Shown: positions 17,088 to 25,018 of the stretch, one piece after another | How positions within the stretch are numbered: position 1 is the first letter of the stretch | Layout of the letters: each line of letters begins with the position of its first letter | Source: VGBO01 sp964453335 | Lineage (GTDB): Bacteria; Actinomycetota; Acidimicrobiia; Acidimicrobiales; CAIXPF01 | Length of the DNA: 64,000 nucleotides | NCBI GenBank assembly: GCA_964453335.1 | Contig: CAYVOK010000008.1 | Location: 66,958-130,957 of the forward strand | Direction: 5' to 3' | Made by a program: the position numbers and the translations under genes | The notes under the pieces: model-generated | What the model was told of the DNA's origin: nothing | The model's database searches: none | Seen by the model: only the letters and a program-made list of their open reading frames with translations

Positions 17088-18774
17088 TTACTCTTTAATA
17101 GATATAAATCTCCCATATTTTGTAAGTCCAAATCTAGCTGAGGAATCTGGAGTAACACCCCACTGGCTATCGGATGGTATTAGCCCGGTTGTGGTAAGCC
17201 AAATAACTTTATTAGGGTTTATTCTATTCTCTTGGCTAGGAAATGTACAACAGCCGTCAGTAGCATATATAAGAAGATCGACTTGCCCCTCTAGCTTAAA
17301 TCTGTCAGTAGATCCATTCTTTACCAGAATAAATACTGGCTCAAAGTCGGTACCTCCTCTACCTAAGACAGTTCTTTCTACTTTCTTACCTTTACCCTCT
17401 AGTTCGTACACCCTATGTATCTTTGCGTCACATTCAACTACAGTGATAGTAACAGATTTATCTTTATTCAAAGCTTCTAGTTCGTTGAAGATCAAAGCTA
17501 CATCTGAATCATTAACACTTCCGCTAGTATCTATAGCGAAAACTATATTGTAGGATGGCAGTTTCTTCTTGCCTGGGTATTCGCTAGTCCTAGCTCCACC
17601 ACCAAGATACGCAACATTTCTTTTAGGTCTTGTTATAGATCTTTCCTTGCTAGAAGGTCTACTAGCTGCAGTGTATCTACGTAATATATCTTTCCAGCTG
17701 ACTTTAGCTTCAGCATAGGATTCTAGAATAGACGATATTCCTCTACCAGGATCTATACCTCGGTCTCTACAAGACTGAGTAGCCTCAGCTAGTAAATCCC
17801 CAGCGTCTTTTACCAAGTTCTGGTACACTTCTTCAGCGCTACACTCTTTAGGAATACTATCCTCAGTTATCATAAGCTCATAAGACTTTTTAGCTTGAGA
17901 GTTACCAAGTAGTTTATCTATCTTAGCTTCAGACACAGAATCTAGCTTAGATGATAAAGATCCCTGAGCTTTAGTTTCGTCTTTACTTCGTACAATATCC
18001 TTAAACTTTTTGTGGCCAGAGCCTTCAGAGCCTTCAGAGCCTTCAGAGCCTTCAGAGCCTTCAGAGCCTTCAGAGCCTTCNNNNNNNNNNNNNNNNNNNN
18101 NNNNNNNNNNNNNNNNNNNNNNNNNNNNNNNNNNNNNNNNNNNNNNNNNNNNNNNNNNNNNNNNNNNNNNNNNNNNNNNNAGAGCAATTGCAACTAGCCA
18201 GTTCTTCATCAGTAACTTGTGATAATTTACTCAGTAACGCATCAAGGTACCACTCCATGCTTTTACCAGTCTCTAGCTCATACTGACTTGGGTGTACGCC
18301 CTTATATTTACCGTTACCTATATTCTCTAGTTCTTCAAGTGACACCAAATTGAGGTCTTCTATTAGCCAGGAATTAACAGCGCAATCTGCTGCGATTGCT
18401 AGTAACTTTTTGTACTTTCGTTTAGATTCTTCATCCAGGCAGGACTCAGTTATACGTAGTATACGAGCAACATGGCTCAAAGCCAAATGGCCCATCTCAT
18501 GCGCTAGTACAATACTGCAATCATGCACAGTCAAATCTTTTACCATATCTGGGGCATACATAAGTTCGTATACTCCGTTTCTAATTGTTACTGCCATTGT
18601 TCCTATCGTGTTATCCTCTTTTATTATTAAGCCCATTACTATATGGGCAAATACAGATATACTGGAATCTCCGGCAATAATAGCGCCTAGCATACTTCTG
18701 AAGTTCTTTTGAACTTGGATTTCTTCGGTAACTCTGGAAGAATTAGGAAGAGTGAAATTTTTTCTAATAACCAT
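17088..18774 (-). CDS. Metallopeptidase-VWA protein (COG3864-like), interrupted by an assembly gap
   Basis: Two open frames, 18181-18774 and 17088-18080, are the two ends of one gene broken by 100 N. The N-terminal half carries IVLAHEMGHLALSH, a zinc-peptidase HExxH motif. The C-terminal half is a VWA-like domain with the complete MIDAS pattern: AIDTSGSVNDSD, GRGGTDFEP and IYATDG. Between them is a Gly-Ser-Glu repeat, seven copies visible, running into the gap. This order matches the predicted metal-dependent peptidases with a VWA-like C-terminus that work with MoxR-type AAA+ ATPases, and such an ATPase is encoded at 20421-21554. AAGGAG precedes the ATG. The frames join only if the true gap length is a multiple of 3. 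Role in the phage is unknown; complex remodelling is an inference. Confidence 0.75.
18018..18080 (+). repeat. Seven tandem 9-bp units encoding Gly-Ser-Glu repeats
   Basis: The unit AGAGCCTTC is repeated seven times without error and then runs into the N gap. On the coding (minus) strand it reads GAA GGC TCT, giving Glu-Gly-Ser. The array forms a flexible, acidic linker between the peptidase and VWA halves of the gene. Sequence after the gap resumes with AGAGC, in register with the repeat, so the gap probably lies wholly in the array. Confidence 0.95.
18081..18180. other. Assembly gap of 100 N inside the repeat array
   Basis: Exactly 100 N, the usual placeholder for a gap of unknown length. 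It starts and ends at codon boundaries of the two gene halves, yet 100 is not a multiple of 3, so the placeholder breaks the frame artificially. Confidence 0.95.
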
Positions 18775-18791
18775 AGGAGTTCTCCTTAATT

Positions 18792-19778
18792 ATGTTGGAT
18801 CAGAATACAGATACTACGTTACATATACTTTACGATATAATCAGCGAAAACCCAGGGATTAAAAACCATGTAAAAACTGCTTCCATAGGTGAAGAGGTTA
18901 GATGGTCCTTACCTTCAAGTTGCTTTGCGGATACCGACAATAGATTGTACCCTATACATACAAGAGCAGACGCTATATTGTCTAAATCTTATGCCACAAA
19001 AGTGGCTAATATTGCGCCACATATACTAAGGTCAATAGACAATGCTTTGGATATGTTCTCAGTACCTAGTAGTGTATTCGCTACCTCAGAAAAGGTAGCA
19101 AGCACTAAAGATAAGCAAAAGACATATATACTGCCTGGCAGAAAGGCATTAGCTATAACAGGGTCATCTAATATTAAACTAGCTGAAGAAAGATTTTTAG
19201 CGTTGAAATCTAAGTTAAGTTCAAGTGAGCAATCCGAAGGAGCTATTAGATTAGTAAAGGCAGCGAATGTTATTGGTGAGTCTGTTAGCGCGGACACTCT
19301 ACAGCTAGCTGGAGTTACTAGGTCAGACTTAGATAAAGCAGCTGATTGGATAGAAGCTAGAGTTCATGTATCTAAGACCCCAGTTCAAGCCGGAATATAC
19401 TCAAAAGTAGCTGAAGCTCTTAGAGTATCGACGTCAGCCACTAGGGAAGACCTAGTAAAGGTAGCTGGATTAATAGATGAGCTTGATTCTTTAAATGGAG
19501 TAAAGCACTTATACGGTAAGTACTTACCAACGCCAACAAATACTATATTCAATACAAAGGTAGCAATGCACGACTGCGTTTATATAAACGGTAAAGAATT
19601 GCCTCTTACTAAGTTACAATCAATGGATCCCAAAACATTTGGTGACATAGTAGGCGACGACATAGTTCCAGAGATTAGTGATAACTCAGGTAATATAGAT
19701 GTTGAAAAATTCTCTGAAATAGTAGATACTTTGCCAAAGGATATGAAAGACCTAATAGTAAAGAAACTAGGATTATGA
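18792..19778 (+). CDS. Unknown protein (328 aa)
   Basis: A 328-residue mostly helical protein. It contains a Ser/Lys/Ala-rich middle (SEKVASTKDKQKTYILPGRK), a helical repeat-like pair (SADTLQLAGVTRSDLDKAAD and ATREDLVKVAGLIDELDSL) and an acidic C-terminal part ending LPKDMKDLIVKKLGL. It starts 17 bp from the divergent peptidase gene and uses AGGAG at 18776, 11 bases from the ATG. The stop overlaps the next start as ATGA. Function unknown. Its position between the VWA gene and the MoxR gene suggests a link to that system, or to head assembly because the terminase is near. Confidence 0.5.
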   Translation: MLDQNTDTTLHILYDIISENPGIKNHVKTASIGEEVRWSLPSSCFADTDNRLYPIHTRADAILSKSYATKVANIAPHILRSIDNALDMFSVPSSVFATSEKVASTKDKQKTYILPGRKALAITGSSNIKLAEERFLALKSKLSSSEQSEGAIRLVKAANVIGESVSADTLQLAGVTRSDLDKAADWIEARVHVSKTPVQAGIYSKVAEALRVSTSATREDLVKVAGLIDELDSLNGVKHLYGKYLPTPTNTIFNTKVAMHDCVYINGKELPLTKLQSMDPKTFGDIVGDDIVPEISDNSGNIDVEKFSEIVDTLPKDMKDLIVKKLGL

Positions 19779-20428
19779 GTAGCTTTGAAACAAAAAGTAA
19801 TTTGTACAAAAACAAAGATTATGCACGCCAACTTCTAAGTTCTGCTAACTTTGTTGCTGGAACTCCTTTATTGGTAGCCGCAGATATGATGACTGATGGC
19901 TCCTGCTTTGTGTGGGAGTACGAAACTCTATTCGATGAGTTGGAAGATCTAAAGTGCTTACCAAACGATAGTAATAGGGATAAGCTAATGGCTATGATAT
20001 CTTGTGTATCTAACCCTGCATTTCTATGGGATTCAGGGGTATTCAAGAGTATGTGCCAGAGCTTAAATGGGTCAGTAGCTGCAGTAGATATACTTGAGCA
20101 AATAACTCCAGCAAAAATAGTCTACGCTATGGATGAGATAGATTCATGCTACGATCTATATCAAGGAGCAGTTGATATGGGCCCCCTTTACTCGGATCAA
20201 CCTAAGATATACATTGCTGGATGCTGTGCTGCTCACGGTTTGATAGAGCTGCCTAAGAAGTTATCTATAGCGTCTAATATGTACCCAAGATTCTTTAGCA
20301 ATACCTATGAGCTAAAAAATGAATTAACTAATAAGCTAGAATTAAGAAAACATGAGGAAGTAGAAGCTTATCTAAAAGCTATGATACATATACGTAATTC
20401 TCAGATGGATAAATTACGCTCTATTTAA
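19775..20428 (+). CDS. Unknown protein (217 aa), coupled to the preceding gene
   Basis: A 217-residue, largely helical protein starting in an ATGA overlap with the 328-residue gene. Notable residues are several Cys (DGSCFVWEYE, GCCAAHGLIEL) and an amphipathic C-terminus with YLKAMIHIRNSQMDKLRSI. No motif is recognised. It ends with an 8-bp overlap on the convergent MoxR gene. Coupling implies joint action with the 328-residue protein. Confidence 0.5.
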   Translation: MSSFETKSNLYKNKDYARQLLSSANFVAGTPLLVAADMMTDGSCFVWEYETLFDELEDLKCLPNDSNRDKLMAMISCVSNPAFLWDSGVFKSMCQSLNGSVAAVDILEQITPAKIVYAMDEIDSCYDLYQGAVDMGPLYSDQPKIYIAGCCAAHGLIELPKKLSIASNMYPRFFSNTYELKNELTNKLELRKHEEVEAYLKAMIHIRNSQMDKLRSI

Positions 20429-21554
20429 TTCTGATAATACCTTTTACTTTCGATAAGTGTTTGCTCCATCCAGGTTGCTTCTTAAATTCACCATAGAGCA
20501 GTGTGAAGTAGTTAACAAGAGCCCCTTTATTTTCTCTCTCCATTTCTTGAGAAAGAACAACGATATTTTCTTCTGGTAAGTTAGACCAGAATTTATACAG
20601 GTTAGCCGCTGTGCTTTCGATATTAGGTTGATTTAGTACTATGTATAGAACAACACTCTTGCTAATCTCAGATAGAATATCTGCTCTTCCGTCAGATTTA
20701 ATAGAGTCAACAATAGCTTTAACGGAGTCATAGTCCTCCACAATTTCTCGTGGAGTGACTCTGTAGGTTGAACTTAGTACAAAATGACTAAAGTCTCTAG
20801 CAACATCATAACCAACCATACCAGATAGGGCGATAGTTGATAGCTGATTGTTATTGGCATTCATGTACTTACTGACTGTTTCCCAAGCAGCAGGATTTGG
20901 GTAAACCTTACCCGCTGCTCTAGCTTCTAAACCAATAAGCATGTGTGGTTTTGTTTCTATATAGCTTATTACTTCTTGGTTAAACCCTGATCTCTTAGCA
21001 TGTAGTAACCATGATAGAGCGTCTGTTTCTAGCCACATATGGATAAGTCTTCTTCTCCAGGCTGGATCAGAGATAATGTCGTTCACGCTGTACTCACCAT
21101 CATCTGGGTTGCAGGCGCAGACAATATCTACATTATCGCCAAGGTGGGTACTGCCTACTCTTCTCTCTGATATAACTGCAAAGATGGCATTAAGCGTCGC
21201 CTTGTCGGCGCGCGTAATTTCATCAAAGAAAAGAACTGCTCCATTTTCAGAACTAATAGCCTTATATACTTGCTCTGGGGGCAACATATCAAAATGCTTT
21301 GTATTTCCTTCGGATCTGAAAGGAATGCCCATGTCTGTTTCAGACATATGTGAGCAAATAAAAGTAAAGATGGGCTTGTTTAATAGTTTCGCTAGTTGGG
21401 CCATACTAGCTGTTTTCCCGATACCAGCCTCACCATGCAAGCATGGCACCTTGCCTGTTTTTAATATTTTCACAACTTCCGGGATACAAATGCTGATGTT
21501 TGTAGTGGGGATTCCAATTTTGTCAGCAAATGTAATAGTATTATTGTTAGTCAT
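20421..21554 (-). CDS. MoxR-type AAA+ ATPase
   Basis: A 377-residue AAA+ ATPase of the MoxR group. The ATG at 21554 is preceded by AGAGG, and a longer frame from 21608 would run into the terminase gene. Walker A is GEAGIGKTASM, Walker B is AVLFFDEITRA, and the sensor/arginine region includes VDIVCACNPDDGEYSVND and DPAWRRRLIHMW. MoxR ATPases pair with VWA proteins to load metal cofactors or remodel complexes, and the VWA-peptidase protein at 17088-18774 is the likely partner. The two genes are separated by two + genes, so they are not in one operon. Confidence 0.8.
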   Translation of the reverse strand: MTNNNTITFADKIGIPTTNISICIPEVVKILKTGKVPCLHGEAGIGKTASMAQLAKLLNKPIFTFICSHMSETDMGIPFRSEGNTKHFDMLPPEQVYKAISSENGAVLFFDEITRADKATLNAIFAVISERRVGSTHLGDNVDIVCACNPDDGEYSVNDIISDPAWRRRLIHMWLETDALSWLLHAKRSGFNQEVISYIETKPHMLIGLEARAAGKVYPNPAAWETVSKYMNANNNQLSTIALSGMVGYDVARDFSHFVLSSTYRVTPREIVEDYDSVKAIVDSIKSDGRADILSEISKSVVLYIVLNQPNIESTAANLYKFWSNLPEENIVVLSQEMERENKGALVNYFTLLYGEFKKQPGWSKHLSKVKGIIRIK

Positions 21555-21582
21555 AATAACCTCTATTCCTGGAGCAACCTCA

Positions 21583-23100
21583 ATGGGTGCTATAAGCTTG
21601 TCTCGCAAACAATTAGCTGAATCTGTGCTAATGCTTGATGGTAAATCTTTTAGTCTAGACGAATATCCATTTTATAGCGCGCTATACGAAGGTATATGGC
21701 CAGACACTCTTTTAATGTGCGGTAGACAGGTTGGAAAATCTGTATCTGCAGCTAGCTTTACTGTATGTGAGGCTGTAGCAATACCTCACTTTAAGACGTT
21801 ATACATATCACCGACTCATAAGCAAACTACTATTTTTTCTAATACACGTGTCGCTAAATTAATACACCACTCAAAGGATCTTAAGAATTTGATGGGTGAT
21901 GTAATAACTGACAATGTGCTACTAAAAGTACTAGGCAATGGGTCTGAGTTAATATTTAATTACGCAGAGGATGACCCGGATAGAGTTCGTGGTATCTCCG
22001 CTGATAGGGTTATTTATGATGAAGTTCAAGATATTAACTACGAAGCTGTTGTTCCCGTTGTTAACGAGTGTATGGCAAATTCAAAGTATGGCTATGTAAG
22101 CTATATGGGAACGCCAAAGACATCTGAAAACACAATAGAATTTTTATGGCAGCACAGCACTCAATCAGAATGGTGCATAAAATGCGAAGGCTGCAATAAG
22201 TATTCTTTTTATAGAGATTCAAGATGTATAGGCAAGACTGGTTTGATTTGTCTGCACTGCGGTAAAGTTGTTAACGCTAGGAATGGCATATGGGTAGATA
22301 TGAAGGTAGACAGTGAAAAATCACTCATACGTTCATTTCATGTACCGCAGGTTATACTTCCAGCTAACCAGGAGCCTGATAGATGGAAGCGTATAGTAAA
22401 TAAACTTGAAACTTATTCTGACAGTAAATTTCAGAACGAGGTTATGGGCGTATCTGACAGCGTAGGATCCAGGTTAATATCTTTAGAAGAACTTAGATCT
22501 GCGTGCAGTCAGTCTGTATCACCATCTGGCTTTGTTGTTGGTGGTGTTGACTGGTCTGGTGGTGGATCAAAAGGGTTTTCTAGAACAGTAGCTGTTGTTA
22601 TGTCTAGAAACCCTGGAGGTAAATTTGTTCTACTTGACTATAAGATATTTCCTAACCAGAATCCTGTAGATACTATAAATGACATTGTCAGTATGTTTAG
22701 TAAGTACAATGTCAGTTTAGTAATAGGGGACGCTGGTGAAGGTGCTTTAGCTAATTCGCTATTGTCTAATAAGATGCCTGGAGGCAAACCCGTCTATCAG
22801 TTACAATACGGATCTCAGAGTAAGCCACTTACATGGAACAACGTTGATAGATACACCTGTGATAGAACAACACTGATAGATTGTTTTTTTTACGACATAA
22901 AAAAAGGAGCTATTGAGTTTCCTAAGTATGAGTTTATGAAGGATGCGTTTGCTGATTATTTAGCTGAGTTTGAGGAAACAACAACAAGCGGAAAAAAAGT
23001 ATGGCGACATTCACCTACTACACCGGATGATTCATTACACGCGTCTGTTTTTGCATGGGTTGGATGCAAGATTTTAACACATGATCTTACATTTTATTAA
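21583..23100 (+). CDS. terL: Terminase large subunit
   Basis: A 505-residue DNA-packaging motor. The ATG at 21583 has GGAG nine bases upstream. The much longer open frame before it only shadows the MoxR gene. Walker A is MCGRQVGKSVSA and Walker B is RVIYDEVQDI, giving the ATPase that drives DNA into the capsid. A zinc ribbon follows (WCIKCEGCNKYSF ... ICLHCGK), as in several GpA-like terminases. The C-terminal RNase H-like nuclease shows GGVDWSGGGSKG, LVIGDAGEGA and TPDDSLHASVFAW as acidic sites. No small subunit is recognised in this window. Confidence 0.92.
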   Translation: MGAISLSRKQLAESVLMLDGKSFSLDEYPFYSALYEGIWPDTLLMCGRQVGKSVSAASFTVCEAVAIPHFKTLYISPTHKQTTIFSNTRVAKLIHHSKDLKNLMGDVITDNVLLKVLGNGSELIFNYAEDDPDRVRGISADRVIYDEVQDINYEAVVPVVNECMANSKYGYVSYMGTPKTSENTIEFLWQHSTQSEWCIKCEGCNKYSFYRDSRCIGKTGLICLHCGKVVNARNGIWVDMKVDSEKSLIRSFHVPQVILPANQEPDRWKRIVNKLETYSDSKFQNEVMGVSDSVGSRLISLEELRSACSQSVSPSGFVVGGVDWSGGGSKGFSRTVAVVMSRNPGGKFVLLDYKIFPNQNPVDTINDIVSMFSKYNVSLVIGDAGEGALANSLLSNKMPGGKPVYQLQYGSQSKPLTWNNVDRYTCDRTTLIDCFFYDIKKGAIEFPKYEFMKDAFADYLAEFEETTTSGKKVWRHSPTTPDDSLHASVFAWVGCKILTHDLTFY

Positions 23101-23714
23101 GTTAGATTATATTCTCGCTTGAGTTTTAGAATCTTCTTGCTGATGTGTGGCTTAATAAAGTCTGGCATATATTCAAGTTGTTCACGAAGAGCAGCCAGTT
23201 CAACTTCAGGATATAATAACCTAACCCCTAGTTTGTATGAAAGTAAAACAGCGCCTTTTTCATGTTCTACCTGGAGTCCATCTGCAGTGGACTTCCAAGA
23301 AACAATCTTGGTACCGATCTTTCCACCAATATCAATAGCTAACTTGCCTTCTGTAGATTTCAATACACAGTTAACAACATCAAATTTCTGGTCTTTTTCT
23401 AGAAACTTAACTTCTTTCATTCCAGGCCATACGCTATGTTCTAGCTGGGTAGTTGCTTCACCAGCTACGCATGTTACTTGAAATTCTTTGTATTCTGGAA
23501 AATTAACACCAAAAACATACACATCAATTGAGCTTTGCTTTGTAATTACGTTAAGATCTGCGCATACAGATACTGACACGCCATCATATGCGTTCTTTGC
23601 TCCTACTGTAGGTCTATCATAAGGATCTGTGAAATCTGCGCTATTTCTCATATCTGTATGCAATATAATATCAGCTGGTGCAGCCACAGGATTTTTTCTA
23701 AATTCTTTTTTCAT
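23097..23714 (-). CDS. Unknown protein (205 aa), AUA-poor gene
   Basis: A 205-residue protein with AGGAG nine bases before the ATG. It is beta-rich up to about residue 160 (VSVSVCADLNVITKQSSIDV, KLAIDIGGKIGTKIVSW) and ends in a basic helix (PHISKKILKLKREYNLT). Family not recognised. Only one of its isoleucines is coded by AUA, unlike most neighbours, which suggests high expression. A 15-bp motif shared with the 271-residue gene at 41 kb lies about 135 bp upstream and could be its promoter. It overlaps the terminase end by four bases. Confidence 0.6.
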   Translation of the reverse strand: MKKEFRKNPVAAPADIILHTDMRNSADFTDPYDRPTVGAKNAYDGVSVSVCADLNVITKQSSIDVYVFGVNFPEYKEFQVTCVAGEATTQLEHSVWPGMKEVKFLEKDQKFDVVNCVLKSTEGKLAIDIGGKIGTKIVSWKSTADGLQVEHEKGAVLLSYKLGVRLLYPEVELAALREQLEYMPDFIKPHISKKILKLKREYNLT

Positions 23715-23846
23715 AACTGTAATTCTCCTAGTTTCGTTACCAGTAGAGGTGCTAATTACGGGTTATGGTATTAACCAGTAATAGGCTCTTTTATTGGAAA
23801 TTTATTTATGTGTATTGAACTTAATTCAATTTAGTTCTAACGGGTA

Positions 23847-23861
23847 TACTTTATAGGTTAC
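23847..23861 (-). promoter_or_regulatory. Copy of the repeated 15-bp motif, possible promoter
   Basis: TACTTTATAGGTTAC on the + strand, identical to 41525-41539. Read on the minus strand it is GTAACCTATAAAGTA, which contains a -10-like TATAAA upstream of the 205-residue gene. It also lies 11 bp before the first helix of the structured RNA on the + strand, so direction is uncertain. Shorter matches occur at 40483 and 24943. Confidence 0.4.
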
Positions 23862-23869
23862 ACTACATA

Positions 23870-25000
23870 TCAGACACACTTAGACTCAAGTAGTGGACTG
23901 GCGGCGGGCTTCCTCGTGTGGAAGCGGCCGTAGGCAAAACTTGCAATACTTGGCATGGAATAAGTTATTTGTCATTGTAACAAACTAATTCTGTGTCTTT
24001 ATATCCGACTAATTATACGAATAAACAGGATACAATCTGGGCTGGTATCGTTACCTTTTCGGTAGACACTGGGATGAAATATCTCTAGCAGCTGGAAAGA
24101 TTTAGTTTCCAGAGGGTAGAGGTGTTGATTCCCGTGTCTCTGAAAGGTACGTAACCAGCCCAGTAGTTGTATCTGGTGTCATATTCCTATGTGATATTAA
24201 ACTGTTGAGCGGATTTAATCCACTTCTAGATCTCGGATTGTAATAGGTTACCTTAGCACACTTTTAACTATTGGTATAGCAGTGGAGCTGTACGAACTGC
24301 TCGGTGCGGCTTTTTGGAGTAGCAGTTGAAAACTGCGGATCCAACGGGCAGCCCGGACGGGTTCGTACAGCTCGACTAGCTTTCCGTATGCAATTGATGC
24401 GTTAGTTTGCGATGTGTACTGCCATTGTAGCAGTAAATAATCTGTGCTTTACGTATGTTATTTAGCCACTTATTGTTGTCCGTCAACTAAGCCTTTGCGA
24501 GGAAGTGAGGCATTCAGTCCTTAGCTGTTAAAAGTCAGTAGTTTATTAGCGAAGGATAAAGGTTTAACTTTTGACGTAGCTAATTAACTAATGCGTTTAA
24601 CGCTAGGTATGATGCTGTACTTCCTCGGGAGGGTAGTTGCTGAGGTAGCGTATACTAGTATAGTATAGTTAGTAGCCTTTGCAGCTACGAAAGATTCTGG
24701 CTTGTGTAGTATAGGTTAAGTAAAGCCTACTTTTAAGTTTGTACCTGTGAGGATTTGCCGCGTGGATCTGATGTCAGTCTTGAAGAGCTGGAATGAAGCT
24801 AGATGTCGATCTTAGATGACATCGGCTAATGAGAGCTCATCAAGCTTGACATAAGATCCTGGCTGCGAATCGGAACCAGGTTAACTAGTGTTAACTTAGT
24901 GTTAGTTATGGAGTTAGCTCTTTAAGCTAATTAATTTATCTAGGCTTTGTAGGTTACTCTAACAGATTAATGGTGTTAGGTAATATCTTATACCAGATAA
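23870..25000 (+). ncRNA. Large structured noncoding RNA candidate, about 1.1 kb
   Basis: No convincing protein frame covers this interval, but it is full of long nested helices. Examples are 23872-23878 with 23992-23998; 23887-23892 with 23947-23952 enclosing the GCTTCC/GGAAGC hairpin; 24037-24046 with 24154-24163 (10 bp); 24285-24297 with 24361-24373 (13 bp); 24484-24514 with 24611-24639 (over 25 pairs with small interruptions); and 24779-24789 with 24834-24844. The long helix uses five G-U pairs that exist only if the + strand is transcribed. Size and complexity recall the giant phage-linked RNAs such as GOLLD and ROOL, but I cannot assign a family. The ends are approximate. Confidence 0.65.
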
Positions 25001-25018
25001 ATCTGATAATTTGCGCGA

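Noticed and set aside
17077..17553. A 158-residue + frame opposite the VWA domain
   Set aside because: It lies wholly antisense to the MIDAS-containing domain, has no ribosome site and has no recognisable motif.
18018..18180. The 9-bp repeats as a CRISPR array
   Set aside because: Units are contiguous, without spacers, and in frame with a protein.
21076..21582. Long N-terminal extension of the terminase frame
   Set aside because: It is antisense to the Walker motifs of the MoxR gene. The ATG at 21583 has a good ribosome site and the terminase fold starts there.
23870..25000. A group I intron, rRNA fragment or tRNA array in the structured region
   Set aside because: No homing endonuclease, no interrupted gene, no cloverleaf and no recognisable rRNA core was found. 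The helices do not fit the usual intron order as far as I can tell.
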